Assembly: GCA_021775255.1 (NCBI GenBank) | Contig: JAJFIA010000019.1 | Location: forward strand, 1 to 64,000 | Direction of reading: 5' to 3' | Length of the DNA: 64,000 bases | Source: Roseovarius sp. | GTDB taxonomy: Bacteria > Pseudomonadota > Alphaproteobacteria > Rhodobacterales > Rhodobacteraceae | In this document: one piece after another, positions 44,396-53,440 of the stretch | How the letters are laid out: each line of letters starts with the position of its first letter | How positions within the stretch are numbered: the first letter of the stretch is position 1 | Notes under the pieces: generated by a model | What the model saw: the letters and a program-made list of their open reading frames with translations, nothing else | Told to the model about the DNA's origin: nothing | Database searches by the model: none | Position numbers and translations under genes: made by a program

Positions 44396-45223
44396 GTGAT
44401 TGTTTTGGGGTTTCCTGGCACCTGGATGACGGAAAGTGAAAGCGTTGTGTATCGCGTGGTGCCGAAATGCGCCTGCTCGACCATTGGTCAGATCATGTAT
44501 TATTCCGACTATGGTGAATTTTTTGACGGCGATATTCATGACGACAAGGATCATTTGCATAAATGGGCCCGCGATGACAGTCAGCCGTTGATCGCCGCCA
44601 ATGTGAAGGCGCATAAATCCTATGCTTTCACCTGTGTGCGCAATCCCTACACCCGTATCCTCAGCTCATTTTTCGATAAAATCTGCGGTATTCAGCGCAA
44701 TGGCAAACGCTATCGTGGCAAGCTGGTGCCGCTGCTTATTCAGAAATACGGCATTGAGGTGGGCGGCGAGGATGGCAAGCAGGAGTTTGACCAGATCCAG
44801 AGCTTTCGGCGGTTCTTATTGTTCGCCCGCGATACCATCCGCTGGCGCCGCCCGATGGAGCCGGATATCCACTGGTCGGCGCAGGCGGGGCATGTATCAA
44901 CCTTCATTTCCAGTGGCGGCAGCTATGACAAGATCGTCTGGACCGAGAAATTCAATGAGGGCATGCAGGATGTGCTGGATGCGATTGATCTGCCGCATTC
45001 GGTAAGCCTTGCGGATATTCCGCGTTTCAACGAATCCGAGGGCCACGGACCCAAGCGCGCCCATCCGGTTGAGGATTATTTTGACGATCTGTCGCGGCAT
45101 CTGGTTTATGAGGCCTACAAGCGCGATTTTGAGCTGTTCAAATATGATTTCCACGATCCCGCCAACAAAATGCCGGTGGGGGAAATTGATCTGGATGAGA
45201 TCCACGCCAAGCTGGGCGAATAG
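44396..45223 (+). CDS. Sulfotransferase family 2 protein
   Basis: A 275-residue PAPS-dependent sulfotransferase. The 5'-phosphosulfate loop is RVVPKCACSTIGQI and the 3'-phosphate motif is VRNPYTRILSSFFDK, both in family-2 style. The start is ambiguous: GTG at 44396 or TTG at 44405, the latter with AGAGG at 8-nt spacing; both precede the conserved GFPGTWMTES. It probably transfers sulfate to a carbohydrate at the membrane or in the cytoplasm. It is divergent from the GT14-like gene and ends five bases from the convergent permease gene. Confidence 0.82.
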   Translation: MIVLGFPGTWMTESESVVYRVVPKCACSTIGQIMYYSDYGEFFDGDIHDDKDHLHKWARDDSQPLIAANVKAHKSYAFTCVRNPYTRILSSFFDKICGIQRNGKRYRGKLVPLLIQKYGIEVGGEDGKQEFDQIQSFRRFLLFARDTIRWRRPMEPDIHWSAQAGHVSTFISSGGSYDKIVWTEKFNEGMQDVLDAIDLPHSVSLADIPRFNESEGHGPKRAHPVEDYFDDLSRHLVYEAYKRDFELFKYDFHDPANKMPVGEIDLDEIHAKLGE

Positions 45224-45227
45224 GGGT

Positions 45228-47237
45228 TTACCCCGGTTTTCGCCAGGCCTCGGATTTGCGCAATATCCGGCGCGAGGCCAGAGCATGCAGAATGCGCGCG
45301 GCGGCGTTGGTGTAGAAAATCATCATCCCCATGGCCGCAGCGGGGGCGATATCGCCCGCATCATCCATGTTGAGCACCGCCACCGAAGCCAACGCCGTAT
45401 CGGTGGAATACAAGAACACCACAGCCGAAACCGTGGTCATGGCGTTGACAAAAAGATAGATTGAGATGTTGAGGATCGCGGGCATCGAGACCGGCACGGT
45501 GACCTGGCGAAAGAGTTTGTGAAACGGCTGTTTCAATGAGGCCGAGACGCTTTCAAACTCGGTATCCATCTGTTTCAGCGCGGTGACGGCCGTGAGGTGC
45601 GACACCGTATAGAAATGCGTCACGGTTGAGACCACAAGGATGATCATCGTGCCGTAGATGAAATTCAGCGGGTTGGCCGGGTTGTTGAAGAAGAAAATAT
45701 ACGAGAGCCCCAAAACCATGCCGGGGATCGCCATCGGCAGCATCGCCAGCATCTGAAACAGCGCGCGGCCACGGGTGAAACCTTTGGTTTTTTCAACCAT
45801 GTAAGCACCGAGAAACACCACCGTTGTGCCGATAACGGCGGTGAGGACCGCCAGCAAAAGCGAGTTTTGATAAGAGGCCCAGCCGCCGCCATCCATCCGG
45901 TCAAAATTGTAGTTATTCAAAGACAGGCTCAGATCATAGGGCCAGAATTTGACCAAGGCTGCGAACTGACAGACCGCGATGATGCCGACAAGGAAGATCG
46001 AGACAAATGCGGCATAGATGAAAAATATCCGGTCGAATTTGCGGTCGGGTTTGGGGGTAAAGACCACCGAGCGGGCCGACAAAAGCGCCACCTGTTTCTT
46101 CTGCACCCGGCGGTCGATGCCAAAGGCCAGAATCGCGGGCACCAGAAGCACCACCGACACCACCGCGCCCATTTCAAAGTTTTGCTGGCCGATCACTTGT
46201 TTGTAGATGTCCACCGCCAGCATGTTGAACTGTCCGCCGATCACCTTGGGCAGGCCGAAATCGGTGATCACCAGATTGAACACCACGAAAGACGCCGAGA
46301 AAAGCCCGTAGCGCGCGCCGGGGATTGTCACCGTCCAGAAGGTTTTCCAGCGGCTGGCCTTCAATGATTGCGCCGCCTCATATAGCCGCGCATCAGAGAT
46401 GGATAAAGCCGTTGAGATGATGATCATCGCGTGCGGGAAGGTAAAGAACACCGAACCGATGACAATGCCGATGGGGCCATAGATGCTGTGCCCCATGAGA
46501 AATTCCTTGAGCATCCCCTGATTGCCAAAGAGATAGACCAGGGCGATGCCGGGCAGCAGCGACGGCACCAGAATCGGCAGCATGGCCACCACGCGAAACA
46601 GGCCTTTGAAACGCATGCAACTGCGCGCCAGGGCATAGGCGAACCAGAAGGCGAGGCTGACGGTGATCACGGTGGAGATGGCCGCGATGATCATGGAATT
46701 CTGGATCGACTGGAACAGGGCAGGCGTTGAAAAATAGGTTTTGAAATTCGAGAACCCGGTTTCCTTTTTCGGGCGGATCACCAGACGGCGGAATTCATTG
46801 CTGGTATATTCGGCCCATTCGGTGCCGGTATGGCGCTCGGAATTGGCCAGATAGGTGGCGTCCGGCGTGGTGCCCCGAAAGCGGTACATCACCGGCGAGC
46901 GGAAGCTGAAATCGGGGAACAGTTTGGTCAGGCCCAGCCGCCCGTTTGAGCCGGTCGAGAGCTTGCGCGCGTCAAATGCCTCAACCTGATCATTGAGCGC
47001 GGCAAGGGTTTGCGGCGGTGTGGGATAATTGCCGTTCTCATCGCTGACCTGAACTTCAAAGCTTGTAAGATCAAACAGATAGGTGGAGAAGGATTTCGAC
47101 AGCATCGCATATAGCGGCAGTGCCAGCGCCACGATCAGATAAAGCGCGATCACCCCCATGAAGGCGCGCTGGGTCCAGTCATCACGGCCCAGCTTCGGCT
47201 TGACATAGGGGCGGGGGATGTCGGCGGCGGAGGCCAT
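45228..47237 (-). CDS. ABC transporter permease (fused, 2-aminoethylphosphonate/iron type)
   Basis: A 669-residue permease carrying two complete membrane units of about six helices each, so one chain makes the whole channel. EAA-like loops are seen in EAAQSLKASRWKTFWTVTIPGA and in SVSASLKQPFHKLFRQVTVPVS. A ~130-residue soluble insert lies between the first and second helices (~45-170). It follows the ATPase gene with a 1-bp overlap (TGATG type). FbpB and PhnU-type permeases share this layout; the binding protein downstream points to 2-aminoethylphosphonate (AepW-like), although iron or another small solute is not excluded. Confidence 0.82.
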   Translation of the reverse strand: MASAADIPRPYVKPKLGRDDWTQRAFMGVIALYLIVALALPLYAMLSKSFSTYLFDLTSFEVQVSDENGNYPTPPQTLAALNDQVEAFDARKLSTGSNGRLGLTKLFPDFSFRSPVMYRFRGTTPDATYLANSERHTGTEWAEYTSNEFRRLVIRPKKETGFSNFKTYFSTPALFQSIQNSMIIAAISTVITVSLAFWFAYALARSCMRFKGLFRVVAMLPILVPSLLPGIALVYLFGNQGMLKEFLMGHSIYGPIGIVIGSVFFTFPHAMIIISTALSISDARLYEAAQSLKASRWKTFWTVTIPGARYGLFSASFVVFNLVITDFGLPKVIGGQFNMLAVDIYKQVIGQQNFEMGAVVSVVLLVPAILAFGIDRRVQKKQVALLSARSVVFTPKPDRKFDRIFFIYAAFVSIFLVGIIAVCQFAALVKFWPYDLSLSLNNYNFDRMDGGGWASYQNSLLLAVLTAVIGTTVVFLGAYMVEKTKGFTRGRALFQMLAMLPMAIPGMVLGLSYIFFFNNPANPLNFIYGTMIILVVSTVTHFYTVSHLTAVTALKQMDTEFESVSASLKQPFHKLFRQVTVPVSMPAILNISIYLFVNAMTTVSAVVFLYSTDTALASVAVLNMDDAGDIAPAAAMGMMIFYTNAAARILHALASRRILRKSEAWRKPG

Positions 47238-48337
47238 CAGGCATGGCCCTTCGCGGCGAAAACCCTGAGGCTTTCCGGCGGCAGATCAATTGTGAGGGAG
47301 GCACCTGTATCAAGGCTCAGACGGCGCACCGCGTTGATGGAAAAATGCGTCATCAGAAGGGCATCACCAAGGGCCTGCCCCTGCAATTCGGCGCGCCAGA
47401 AGGTGCCGAGGAATTCCATGTTGGTAATCGTCACCTCAAACCCGTTCGCGCCGGGGGCCTTGCCGCCGGGCTCAAGCGGGATGATGTCTTCGGGGCGGAT
47501 GGCCACGATAACGGCGCTGCCTTCGGGGAAATCATGGGGGGCGCATTGCAGGTTTTGGCCGCCGATGCGCACCGAGCCATCCGCGCCCATATTGGCGGCA
47601 ATCTGGTTCATATCGCCAATGAAATCCGCCACGAACAGGCTGGCGGGATTGCGGTAAATTTCCTGCGGGGTGCCGACCTGCTCAATGGTGCCGTGATTCA
47701 TCACCACGATGCGGTCGGCCATGGATAATGCCTCTTCCTGATCATGGGTGACCATCACGGTGGTAATGCCAAGCTTGCGTTGCAGCTCTTTCACCTCATG
47801 GCGCAGGAACACCCGTACCTTGGCATCGAGCGCCGAAAGCGGCTCATCCAGCAGCAAAAGGCCGGGATCGGTGGCGATGGCGCGGGCCAGAGCGATGCGT
47901 TGCTGTTGCCCGCCGGAAAGCTGCGCGGGATATTTCTTGCCCTGATCGGGCAGGCCGACAAGCTCCAGAAGCTCGGCCACGCGGGCGGCAATATCGGGTT
48001 TGGAACGGCCTTCGTTTTCAAGGCCATAAGCGATGTTGCGTTCGATGGTGAGATTGGGAAAGAGCGCGTAGGATTGGAACACAATGCCAAAATCGCGCAT
48101 TGAGGGCGGCAGGTTTGACACGTCTTTACCGGCCTGTTCCACATGGCCCGAGGTTTGCAGATCAAGCCCGGCAATGGCGCGCAGAAGTGTGGTTTTGCCA
48201 CAGCCCGAGGGGCCGAGAAAACACAGGAATTCGCCCTCCATCACCTCAAGCGAGATATCCTCAAGCGCGACAAATTCACCGAATTTTTTCCACAGGTCTT
48301 TGATGATCAGATATGGCGTGTCAGATGCATCCAGCAT
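47237..48337 (-). CDS. ABC transporter ATP-binding protein (AEP/iron/polyamine type)
   Basis: A 366-residue ATPase of the PotA/FbpC group. Walker A is GPSGCGKTT, the signature LSGGQQQRIALARA, Walker B LLLLDEPLSALD, and a TOBE regulatory domain fills ~280-366 (VIVAIRPEDIIPLEPG). It energises import by the neighbouring permease. It is separated from the binding-protein gene by 82 bp containing a stem-loop, a common device for keeping the binding protein in excess. PhnT2/AepV-like by context. Confidence 0.88.
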   Translation of the reverse strand: MLDASDTPYLIIKDLWKKFGEFVALEDISLEVMEGEFLCFLGPSGCGKTTLLRAIAGLDLQTSGHVEQAGKDVSNLPPSMRDFGIVFQSYALFPNLTIERNIAYGLENEGRSKPDIAARVAELLELVGLPDQGKKYPAQLSGGQQQRIALARAIATDPGLLLLDEPLSALDAKVRVFLRHEVKELQRKLGITTVMVTHDQEEALSMADRIVVMNHGTIEQVGTPQEIYRNPASLFVADFIGDMNQIAANMGADGSVRIGGQNLQCAPHDFPEGSAVIVAIRPEDIIPLEPGGKAPGANGFEVTITNMEFLGTFWRAELQGQALGDALLMTHFSINAVRRLSLDTGASLTIDLPPESLRVFAAKGHA

Positions 48338-48367
48338 GGCTTTCCCCCTTCCATGTTCTTATAAACC

Positions 48368-48390
48368 AAGGGCCGCGACATGCGGCCCCC
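48368..48390 (-). terminator. Intercistronic stem-loop after the binding-protein gene
   Basis: GGGCCGC (48370-48376) and GCGGCCC (48382-48388) form a GC-rich hairpin with a five-base loop. On the minus strand it follows the binding-protein stop and a short TTTAT lies beyond. It may act as a leaky terminator or protect the upstream mRNA. Confidence 0.6.
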
Positions 48391-48419
48391 GGCTATATCT
48401 TCAAGTCAAGATCCGCGCC

Positions 48420-49436
48420 TTATTTCGGGTCGGATTTCCCGTCATACCGGCTGGCCCATTCCGCAAGGATATCAGCGCGGTTGTTGGCGGCGAATTCGAA
48501 ATCATTGTCGATCATCGCGTCCAGAAGACCTTCGGGGAAATACTCAACCGCCTTGGCAACGCCGGGATAGGCAACAACCGCATAGCCCGCGTTATACATC
48601 TCGTTGGCTTTTTTGGTGATGGTCCAGTCAACCAGCGTCTGCGCATCCGAAAGGTTATCGGTGCCGGCGACAATGGCACTTGCTTCCATATCCCAGCCGA
48701 CGCCTTCGGTGGGCACGATGATATCAATCGGCGCACCGGCGGCCTTGGATTTGGCCCCGCGGAAGGCAAAGGATATGCCAATGGTGGTTTCACCCGCAGC
48801 CGCAAGTTTGCAAGGGGCCGAGCCGGAATGGGTATAGCGCGAGATGTTGTTATGCAGCGCATCCATGAATTCCCAGCCGCCTTCTTCGCCAAATATCTGC
48901 AACCAGCTTGACACATCCAGAAAGCCGGTGCCGGATGAATTGGGGTTCGGCATGATGACATGACCCTCGTAAACCGGATCGGTCAGGTCTTTCCAGCTTG
49001 CGGGCGCGGGCACGCCGTTTTTCTCACCTTCAACCGTGTTGTAGCACACGGCGGCCACCCAAGCATCCATGCCTGTCCAATAAGGCGGGTTTGAACTGTC
49101 AACGAATTTGGGATCAAGGTTTTCAACACCGGCGGGCGCATAGGCCTCAAGCATGCCTTCGCCTTTGAACAGCAGCAGTGATGTCGCGGCGAGGCCCCAG
49201 ATCACATCGGCCTGCGGGTTGTCTCTTTCCGCCAGCAATTTGGCGGTGACGATGCCGGTACTGTCACGCACCCAGTTGATCGTGATATCGGGGTGATCCT
49301 CGTTAAAGGCGGCGGCGTATTTGGTCAGGTCTTCCGCCTCAATCGCGGTATAGACCGTCAGCTCACCGGCGATTGCGTTTGAGGCAAGCCCCAGCGCCAG
49401 CGCGGATGTGGCCATCAGTTTGGTGAAAGTTTTCAT
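48420..49436 (-). CDS. Periplasmic substrate-binding protein (2-aminoethylphosphonate-type)
   Basis: A 338-residue binding protein with a signal peptide (cleavage after ~residue 23, SNAIA/GELTVYTA). It belongs to the FbpA-like group but with the sequence style of 2-aminoethylphosphonate binders: YTAIEAEDLTKYAAAF, WVRDSTGIVTAKLLAE, ADVIWGLAATSLLLF, and a C-terminal EWASRYDGKSDPK. The iron-binding tyrosine pair of FbpA is not evident. AepX of marine bacteria is the best analogue I know. It is first in the operon and divergent from a DeoR regulator. No phosphonatase genes (phnW, phnX) are present. Confidence 0.78.
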   Translation of the reverse strand: MKTFTKLMATSALALGLASNAIAGELTVYTAIEAEDLTKYAAAFNEDHPDITINWVRDSTGIVTAKLLAERDNPQADVIWGLAATSLLLFKGEGMLEAYAPAGVENLDPKFVDSSNPPYWTGMDAWVAAVCYNTVEGEKNGVPAPASWKDLTDPVYEGHVIMPNPNSSGTGFLDVSSWLQIFGEEGGWEFMDALHNNISRYTHSGSAPCKLAAAGETTIGISFAFRGAKSKAAGAPIDIIVPTEGVGWDMEASAIVAGTDNLSDAQTLVDWTITKKANEMYNAGYAVVAYPGVAKAVEYFPEGLLDAMIDNDFEFAANNRADILAEWASRYDGKSDPK

Positions 49437-49625
49437 TATTTATCTCCCTGTTGCAAAGTCGTGTTCCAAAGTGTTTGTCCTGTCGGCGGAGTTGATTGCC
49501 ACCGAGTTTGCCTGTATTTGCCCTGATGATCCAGAACTTCCCCAAAATGACCATATGGTCATAGTATTTGACCAAATGCTAGCAGCCGCCCTATGATTCA
49601 GTCAATCATAATAAGGTCGTTACAT

Positions 49626-50390
49626 TTGAAAGTTTCAAAGCGGCAGGCCAAGCTTGTTGAAATCGTTAGGAAAAATGAAAAGGTCTCGGTTGAGGATCTG
49701 GCTGCGAGTCTGGATGCATCGCGCGAAACGATTCGCCGGGATCTGACGGAGCTGGGCAAGACCGGCAAGATACAGAAGGTTCACGGCGGGGCGACTATGC
49801 CCAAGGTATTTGGCGAAGGCTCGTTTCAGGAACGTCTGTCGATGAATGTGGGTGCCAAGGTCGCGATTGCGCGCAAGGCGGCGGAGTTTGTGCAGCCGCA
49901 TGAGACATTGTTCATCAACACCGGCTCGACCACCTATTATCTCGCTGAAGCGCTGGCGCAGAAATCCAGCCTGACGATTGTTACCAATTCAGCCGAGAAT
50001 GCGCGGCTTGTTTCATCGCCGAAATCTGGCAATCACACATTCCTGCTGGGCGGGGAATATATCGCGGGCAATAGGCAGACACTTGGCTCGATGGTGACGG
50101 CGCAGGTGGGGGCCTTCCGGGCGCATCATTGCGTGCTGACCATCGGCGCGCTTGATTGCCAGAGCGGGCTGATGGAGTTTGGCCCTGAAGAGGCCGAGCT
50201 GGCGACGGCGATGGCGGATCAGGCCGAGGCGCTGACGGTGCTGGCGGACCGGTCCAAATTCAACGCGCTGGCCTCGTTCAGGGTGTGCCCTTTGGGCCGC
50301 ATTACCCGGCTTATTTGTGATACATTGCCATCCCGCGATATTACCGATGAAATCAGGGATCATGGCGGCAAGATCATCCTTGCGGATTAG
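49626..50390 (+). CDS. DeoR/GlpR-family transcriptional regulator
   Basis: I prefer the TTG at 49626 (MKVSKRQAKLVEIVRKNEKVS) with AAGG upstream; the ATG at 49593 has no ribosome-binding site and adds 11 residues. The 254-residue protein has the DeoR winged helix (~1-58, VEDLAASLDASRETIRRDLTEL) and a DeoRC sensor domain (~75-250, LFINTGSTTYYLAEAL, LTIVTNSAENARLV, LADRSKFNALASF). Such sensors usually bind phosphorylated sugars or similar metabolites. It is divergent from the ABC importer, which it probably controls. Confidence 0.88.
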   Translation: MKVSKRQAKLVEIVRKNEKVSVEDLAASLDASRETIRRDLTELGKTGKIQKVHGGATMPKVFGEGSFQERLSMNVGAKVAIARKAAEFVQPHETLFINTGSTTYYLAEALAQKSSLTIVTNSAENARLVSSPKSGNHTFLLGGEYIAGNRQTLGSMVTAQVGAFRAHHCVLTIGALDCQSGLMEFGPEEAELATAMADQAEALTVLADRSKFNALASFRVCPLGRITRLICDTLPSRDITDEIRDHGGKIILAD

Positions 50391-50468
50391 GATTCAGTCA
50401 CCCGGATCGTAAAATTCGGCGCATTATTTCAACCGTTCAGGAAATCTGCCGTTTATTGAGCAGGCAAA

Positions 50469-50597
50469 GGGCCGCGCCTGACCCTGGGTGGGCGCAGCTT
50501 CGGTATTCTTTGGCAATGGGATTTAACCTATTGAAACAGCAATGAAATTTGCGCCGTTGCAAACGCGCCCTCCCATGGGGAGGGTCAGGCGCGGCCC
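50469..50597. repeat. Inverted-repeat (MITE-like) element
   Basis: A perfect 17-bp inverted repeat, GGGCCGCGCCTGACCCT at 50469-50485 and its complement at 50581-50597, encloses 95 bp with no coding signs. Inner arms are partly complementary too (GTGGGCGC against GCGCCCTCCC). No target-site duplication is obvious. It may be a small non-autonomous mobile element or a long RNA hairpin. It fills most of the 291-bp gap between the DeoR gene and the broken permease gene. Confidence 0.6.
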
Positions 50598-50681
50598 GAC
50601 GTTACCGCCGGGCGGGACGGTTCTTTGCATGAAATGTTGGCGATCAGGAATGAAGGGGGTTTCAGTGACACCGCACAAGCC

Positions 50682-51944
50682 TCAGCTTTTGCCTTTCCAC
50701 GGCACCAATATGCGCTCGGCCTTGCGCATCAATATGTCGATGCCATAGCCGATGATGCCGATCAGGATGATGCCCATGATGACAATATCGGTAAGCTGAA
50801 ACCGCGAGGCGACCATGATCATCATGCCGGCCCCCTTTTCGGCCGCGACCAGTTCGGCAGCAACAACCGTGCCCTAGCAAACCCCCATCGCCACCCGCGC
50901 GCCGGTAAATATTTCCGGCAGGGAATTGGGCATGATCACATAACGCATGAGCTGCCACCTGGACGCCCCCAGCGAATAGGCGGCATGGACTTTGGTGATA
51001 TTCACGCCCGACACCCCGGCACGGGCGGCGATGGTCATGATCCAAAGCGCCGCCAGGAACCAAAGGATGATCTTGCCACCCTCGCCGATCCCGGCCCAGA
51101 TGATAATCAGCGGGATCAAGGCCAGCGGCGGCACCGGGCGCATAAACTCGACGATGGGATCAAACCAGCCGCGAAACCAGTTCGACAGCCCCATGGCATA
51201 GCCCAGCGGGATACCCACCAGAGCACCAAAGAAAAAGCCAATGACAACCCGCACCAGGGACCAGAAAAGATGCTGCCAGAGGGTAAAGTTCTGATAGCCA
51301 TTCTGGGCGATATCAATGGTGCGTTTGAACACGGCCTCGGGCGAGGGCAGCCAGACCGGCTCCATCTGCCAACCGGCATAGGGGATGAAATTGAGCGTGC
51401 CCTTGGCGGTCATGCGCACGGTGCCATCGGCCACTTTGACCTCGGTTTCGGGTGCAATGGGTTTGCCATTGATCGCTGTAATCGTCATCCCGTCATCGCG
51501 GCCAAGCGTATCGTTCTTATCCACCCGGATCAGTTTTGAGCGCCAGGCGCCGACGCTCATGCTGTCGTTTTTGGCAAAGCCATCGCCCGGCTCGATCTCG
51601 GGATTTGTAACCTCCTGACCGAAATTATAGACCCGCACGGCAACCGTGGCCTGATCGGACTGATCGCCATTCGAGGCGGTGTAGGTGAATGAGGTATCGC
51701 CGAAAAACGGCCCCGGCGCATGCACCGGCACAAGGATCGAGCCGGTAAACGCGCCCCAGATCAAAAACACCGCGGCCACGGAGACAACCGAGGCCACGCG
51801 ATTGGGTGTAACCGCGCTTTCATCGCCGAAGGTTACGGTTTTCAGCGAGGTGTAATCATGCGATGGGCGCATCATGCGGGCCGAGTATTTCACAGCCGCA
51901 AAGGCAGTGATGAAAATAACGATATAGATGATCAGAATAATCAT
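50682..51944 (-). pseudogene. Taurine/nitrate-type ABC permease interrupted by in-frame TAG
   Basis: The reading frame from the ATG at 51944 is open for 356 codons, hits TAG at 50876-50874, then continues in the same frame for 64 codons to a natural stop at 50684-50682. Around the stop the sequence is GVC-stop-GTVVAAELVAAEKGAG; homologues have Trp here, so TGG to TAG is a one-base change. The lost part includes the last helices, so the product should be inactive unless the stop is suppressed or is a sequencing error. The N-terminal part is odd too: residues ~78-195 are a soluble, beta-rich Ig/cadherin-like insert (SFTYTASNGDQSDQATVAV, GTLNFIPYAG) between two helices. The EAA loop (YSLGASRWQLMRYVIMPNSLPE) is intact. 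Confidence 0.85.
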
Positions 51945-52747
51945 GCCACATCCTCCGCCCGGCCCATGATCTCTTCTTCCATATCCCAGATCATGGTAAG
52001 GATTTCTTCGCGGGTCGAGGCGTAATCGGGGTGCTTCTTGATCTCGCGCAGATCGGCCCCCACGCCCAGATTGGCAAAGGGCAGACGGTATTCCTTGTGG
52101 ATGCGCCCCGGCCTTGGGGCCATCACCAAAAGGCGCTCACCCAGCAAAAGCGCCTCTTCCACCGAATGGGTGATCAGGATGATGGTTTTGCCGGTTTCTT
52201 TCCACAGCTTGAGCACCAGCCCTTGCATCTTTTCGCGGGTCAGCGCGTCCAGAGCGCCCAGGGGTTCGTCCATCAGGATCACGTCCGGATCATTGGCCAG
52301 ACAACGCGCCAGAGCCACCCGTTGCTGCATGCCGCCGGATAGTTCGTAAATCGCTTTGTCCTTGAAATCGCCAAGGCCGGTGACATCCAGAAGATGCTCG
52401 ACCACATCGTTATATTTCGATGCGGGCTCGCCTTTCATGCGCGGGCCAAAGCTTACGTTGTCGCGCACGCTCATCCATTCAAACAGCGCCCCTTGCTGAA
52501 ACACCATGCCGCGATCAGCGCCGGGGCCAATCACGCGGGTTTCGCCCAAAGTGATGCTGCCTTCGGTGGGGGCGAGAAAGCCTGCGATGATGTTCAGCAA
52601 AGTGGTTTTGCCACAGCCCGAGGGGCCAAGAACCGCCATCAGCTCGCCGGATTTGATCTCAAGCGATATGCCCTCAAGCGCCTGCACATGGGTGCCGTTC
52701 GGCAGATCAAAACGCATCGAGACATTTTCAATGGATAGCGTTGACAT
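51941..52747 (-). CDS. Taurine/nitrate/sulfonate-type ABC ATP-binding protein
   Basis: A 268-residue ATPase of the TauB/SsuB/NrtD group. Walker A GPSGCGKTT (~40-48), signature LSGGMQQRVALARCLA, Walker B VILMDEPLGALD and the switch His in ILITHSVEEALLLGERLLV are all intact. It overlaps the permease gene by four bases (ATGA). Its reading frame is sound although its partner permease is broken and no substrate-binding protein gene is nearby: the 217 bp upstream are AT-rich and non-coding. It may be the last intact member of a dying transporter. Confidence 0.88.
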   Translation of the reverse strand: MSTLSIENVSMRFDLPNGTHVQALEGISLEIKSGELMAVLGPSGCGKTTLLNIIAGFLAPTEGSITLGETRVIGPGADRGMVFQQGALFEWMSVRDNVSFGPRMKGEPASKYNDVVEHLLDVTGLGDFKDKAIYELSGGMQQRVALARCLANDPDVILMDEPLGALDALTREKMQGLVLKLWKETGKTIILITHSVEEALLLGERLLVMAPRPGRIHKEYRLPFANLGVGADLREIKKHPDYASTREEILTMIWDMEEEIMGRAEDVA

Positions 52748-52964
52748 GGGCGATCTCTGGTAAAACCGCGATTGTAACCGGCGTTTTTGATTTTACATTT
52801 GCATGGTTTTTCTGATTTCGCATGGGTTCACATGAAAACATTCATATTTCCGGTGTTTTAGAAATTAATGGAAATTAGTTTTGAAAAGTTAGCATCTAGT
52901 GTTAATATTCCCAGACAGAATTATCAATTATGTGACCTCGCAGATACATGAAAAGAGCCACCCG

Positions 52965-53428
52965 ATGCCACGCAAGAACCTGAGCCTGAAATGGTTGGAA
53001 GTGTTTTCAACTTTTGGCGCAATCCGGCTCGGTTCAGGCGGTGGCGAAGGATATCGGATTGTCCGTCAGTACCGTATCGCACCACTTGCGCAGCCTTGAG
53101 GATTGCCTTGGTGTCAGCCTGCTGGATCACACGCAGCGGCCCATGGTTCTGACCCCGGCGGGCACGGTATTCCTGCGGTATATCGACGAGGCCCTGCGCC
53201 TGATCCGGCGGGCAGATCACGCTGCACCGGTTTCCGGGCAAGGAATTTTCCCGCACGTTATCGCTTTTCGCCACGGATGTGTATGCCCAACCGGTTGTTG
53301 ACATGGTTCTCAAAACCATGCGGCACCTGTTGCAACAACGGGTTGTTGAGCCGGTTATCATCGAAAAGCCCTGGCTGAAGGACAGCTTTTATCTGCTGCC
53401 CGATCAAAAGATCAGCGCGAGCGCATAA
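52965..53428 (+). pseudogene. LysR-family regulator remnant (frameshift plus internal deletion)
   Basis: The gene starts MPRKNLSLKWLEVF, then a run of four T at 53004-53007 (three expected) shifts the frame; reading on in the next frame restores QLLAQSGSVQAVAKDIGLSV and a full LysR helix-turn-helix. After ALRLIRRAD (near 53215) the frame changes again and only a C-terminal tail follows (FATDVYAQPVVDMVLKTM ... FYLLPDQKISASA) ending at 53428. About half of a normal ~300-residue LysR protein, the middle of the effector domain, is missing. It is divergent from the ABC ATPase and was probably its regulator. Confidence 0.82.
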
Positions 53429-53440
53429 CCGAAAACTAAA

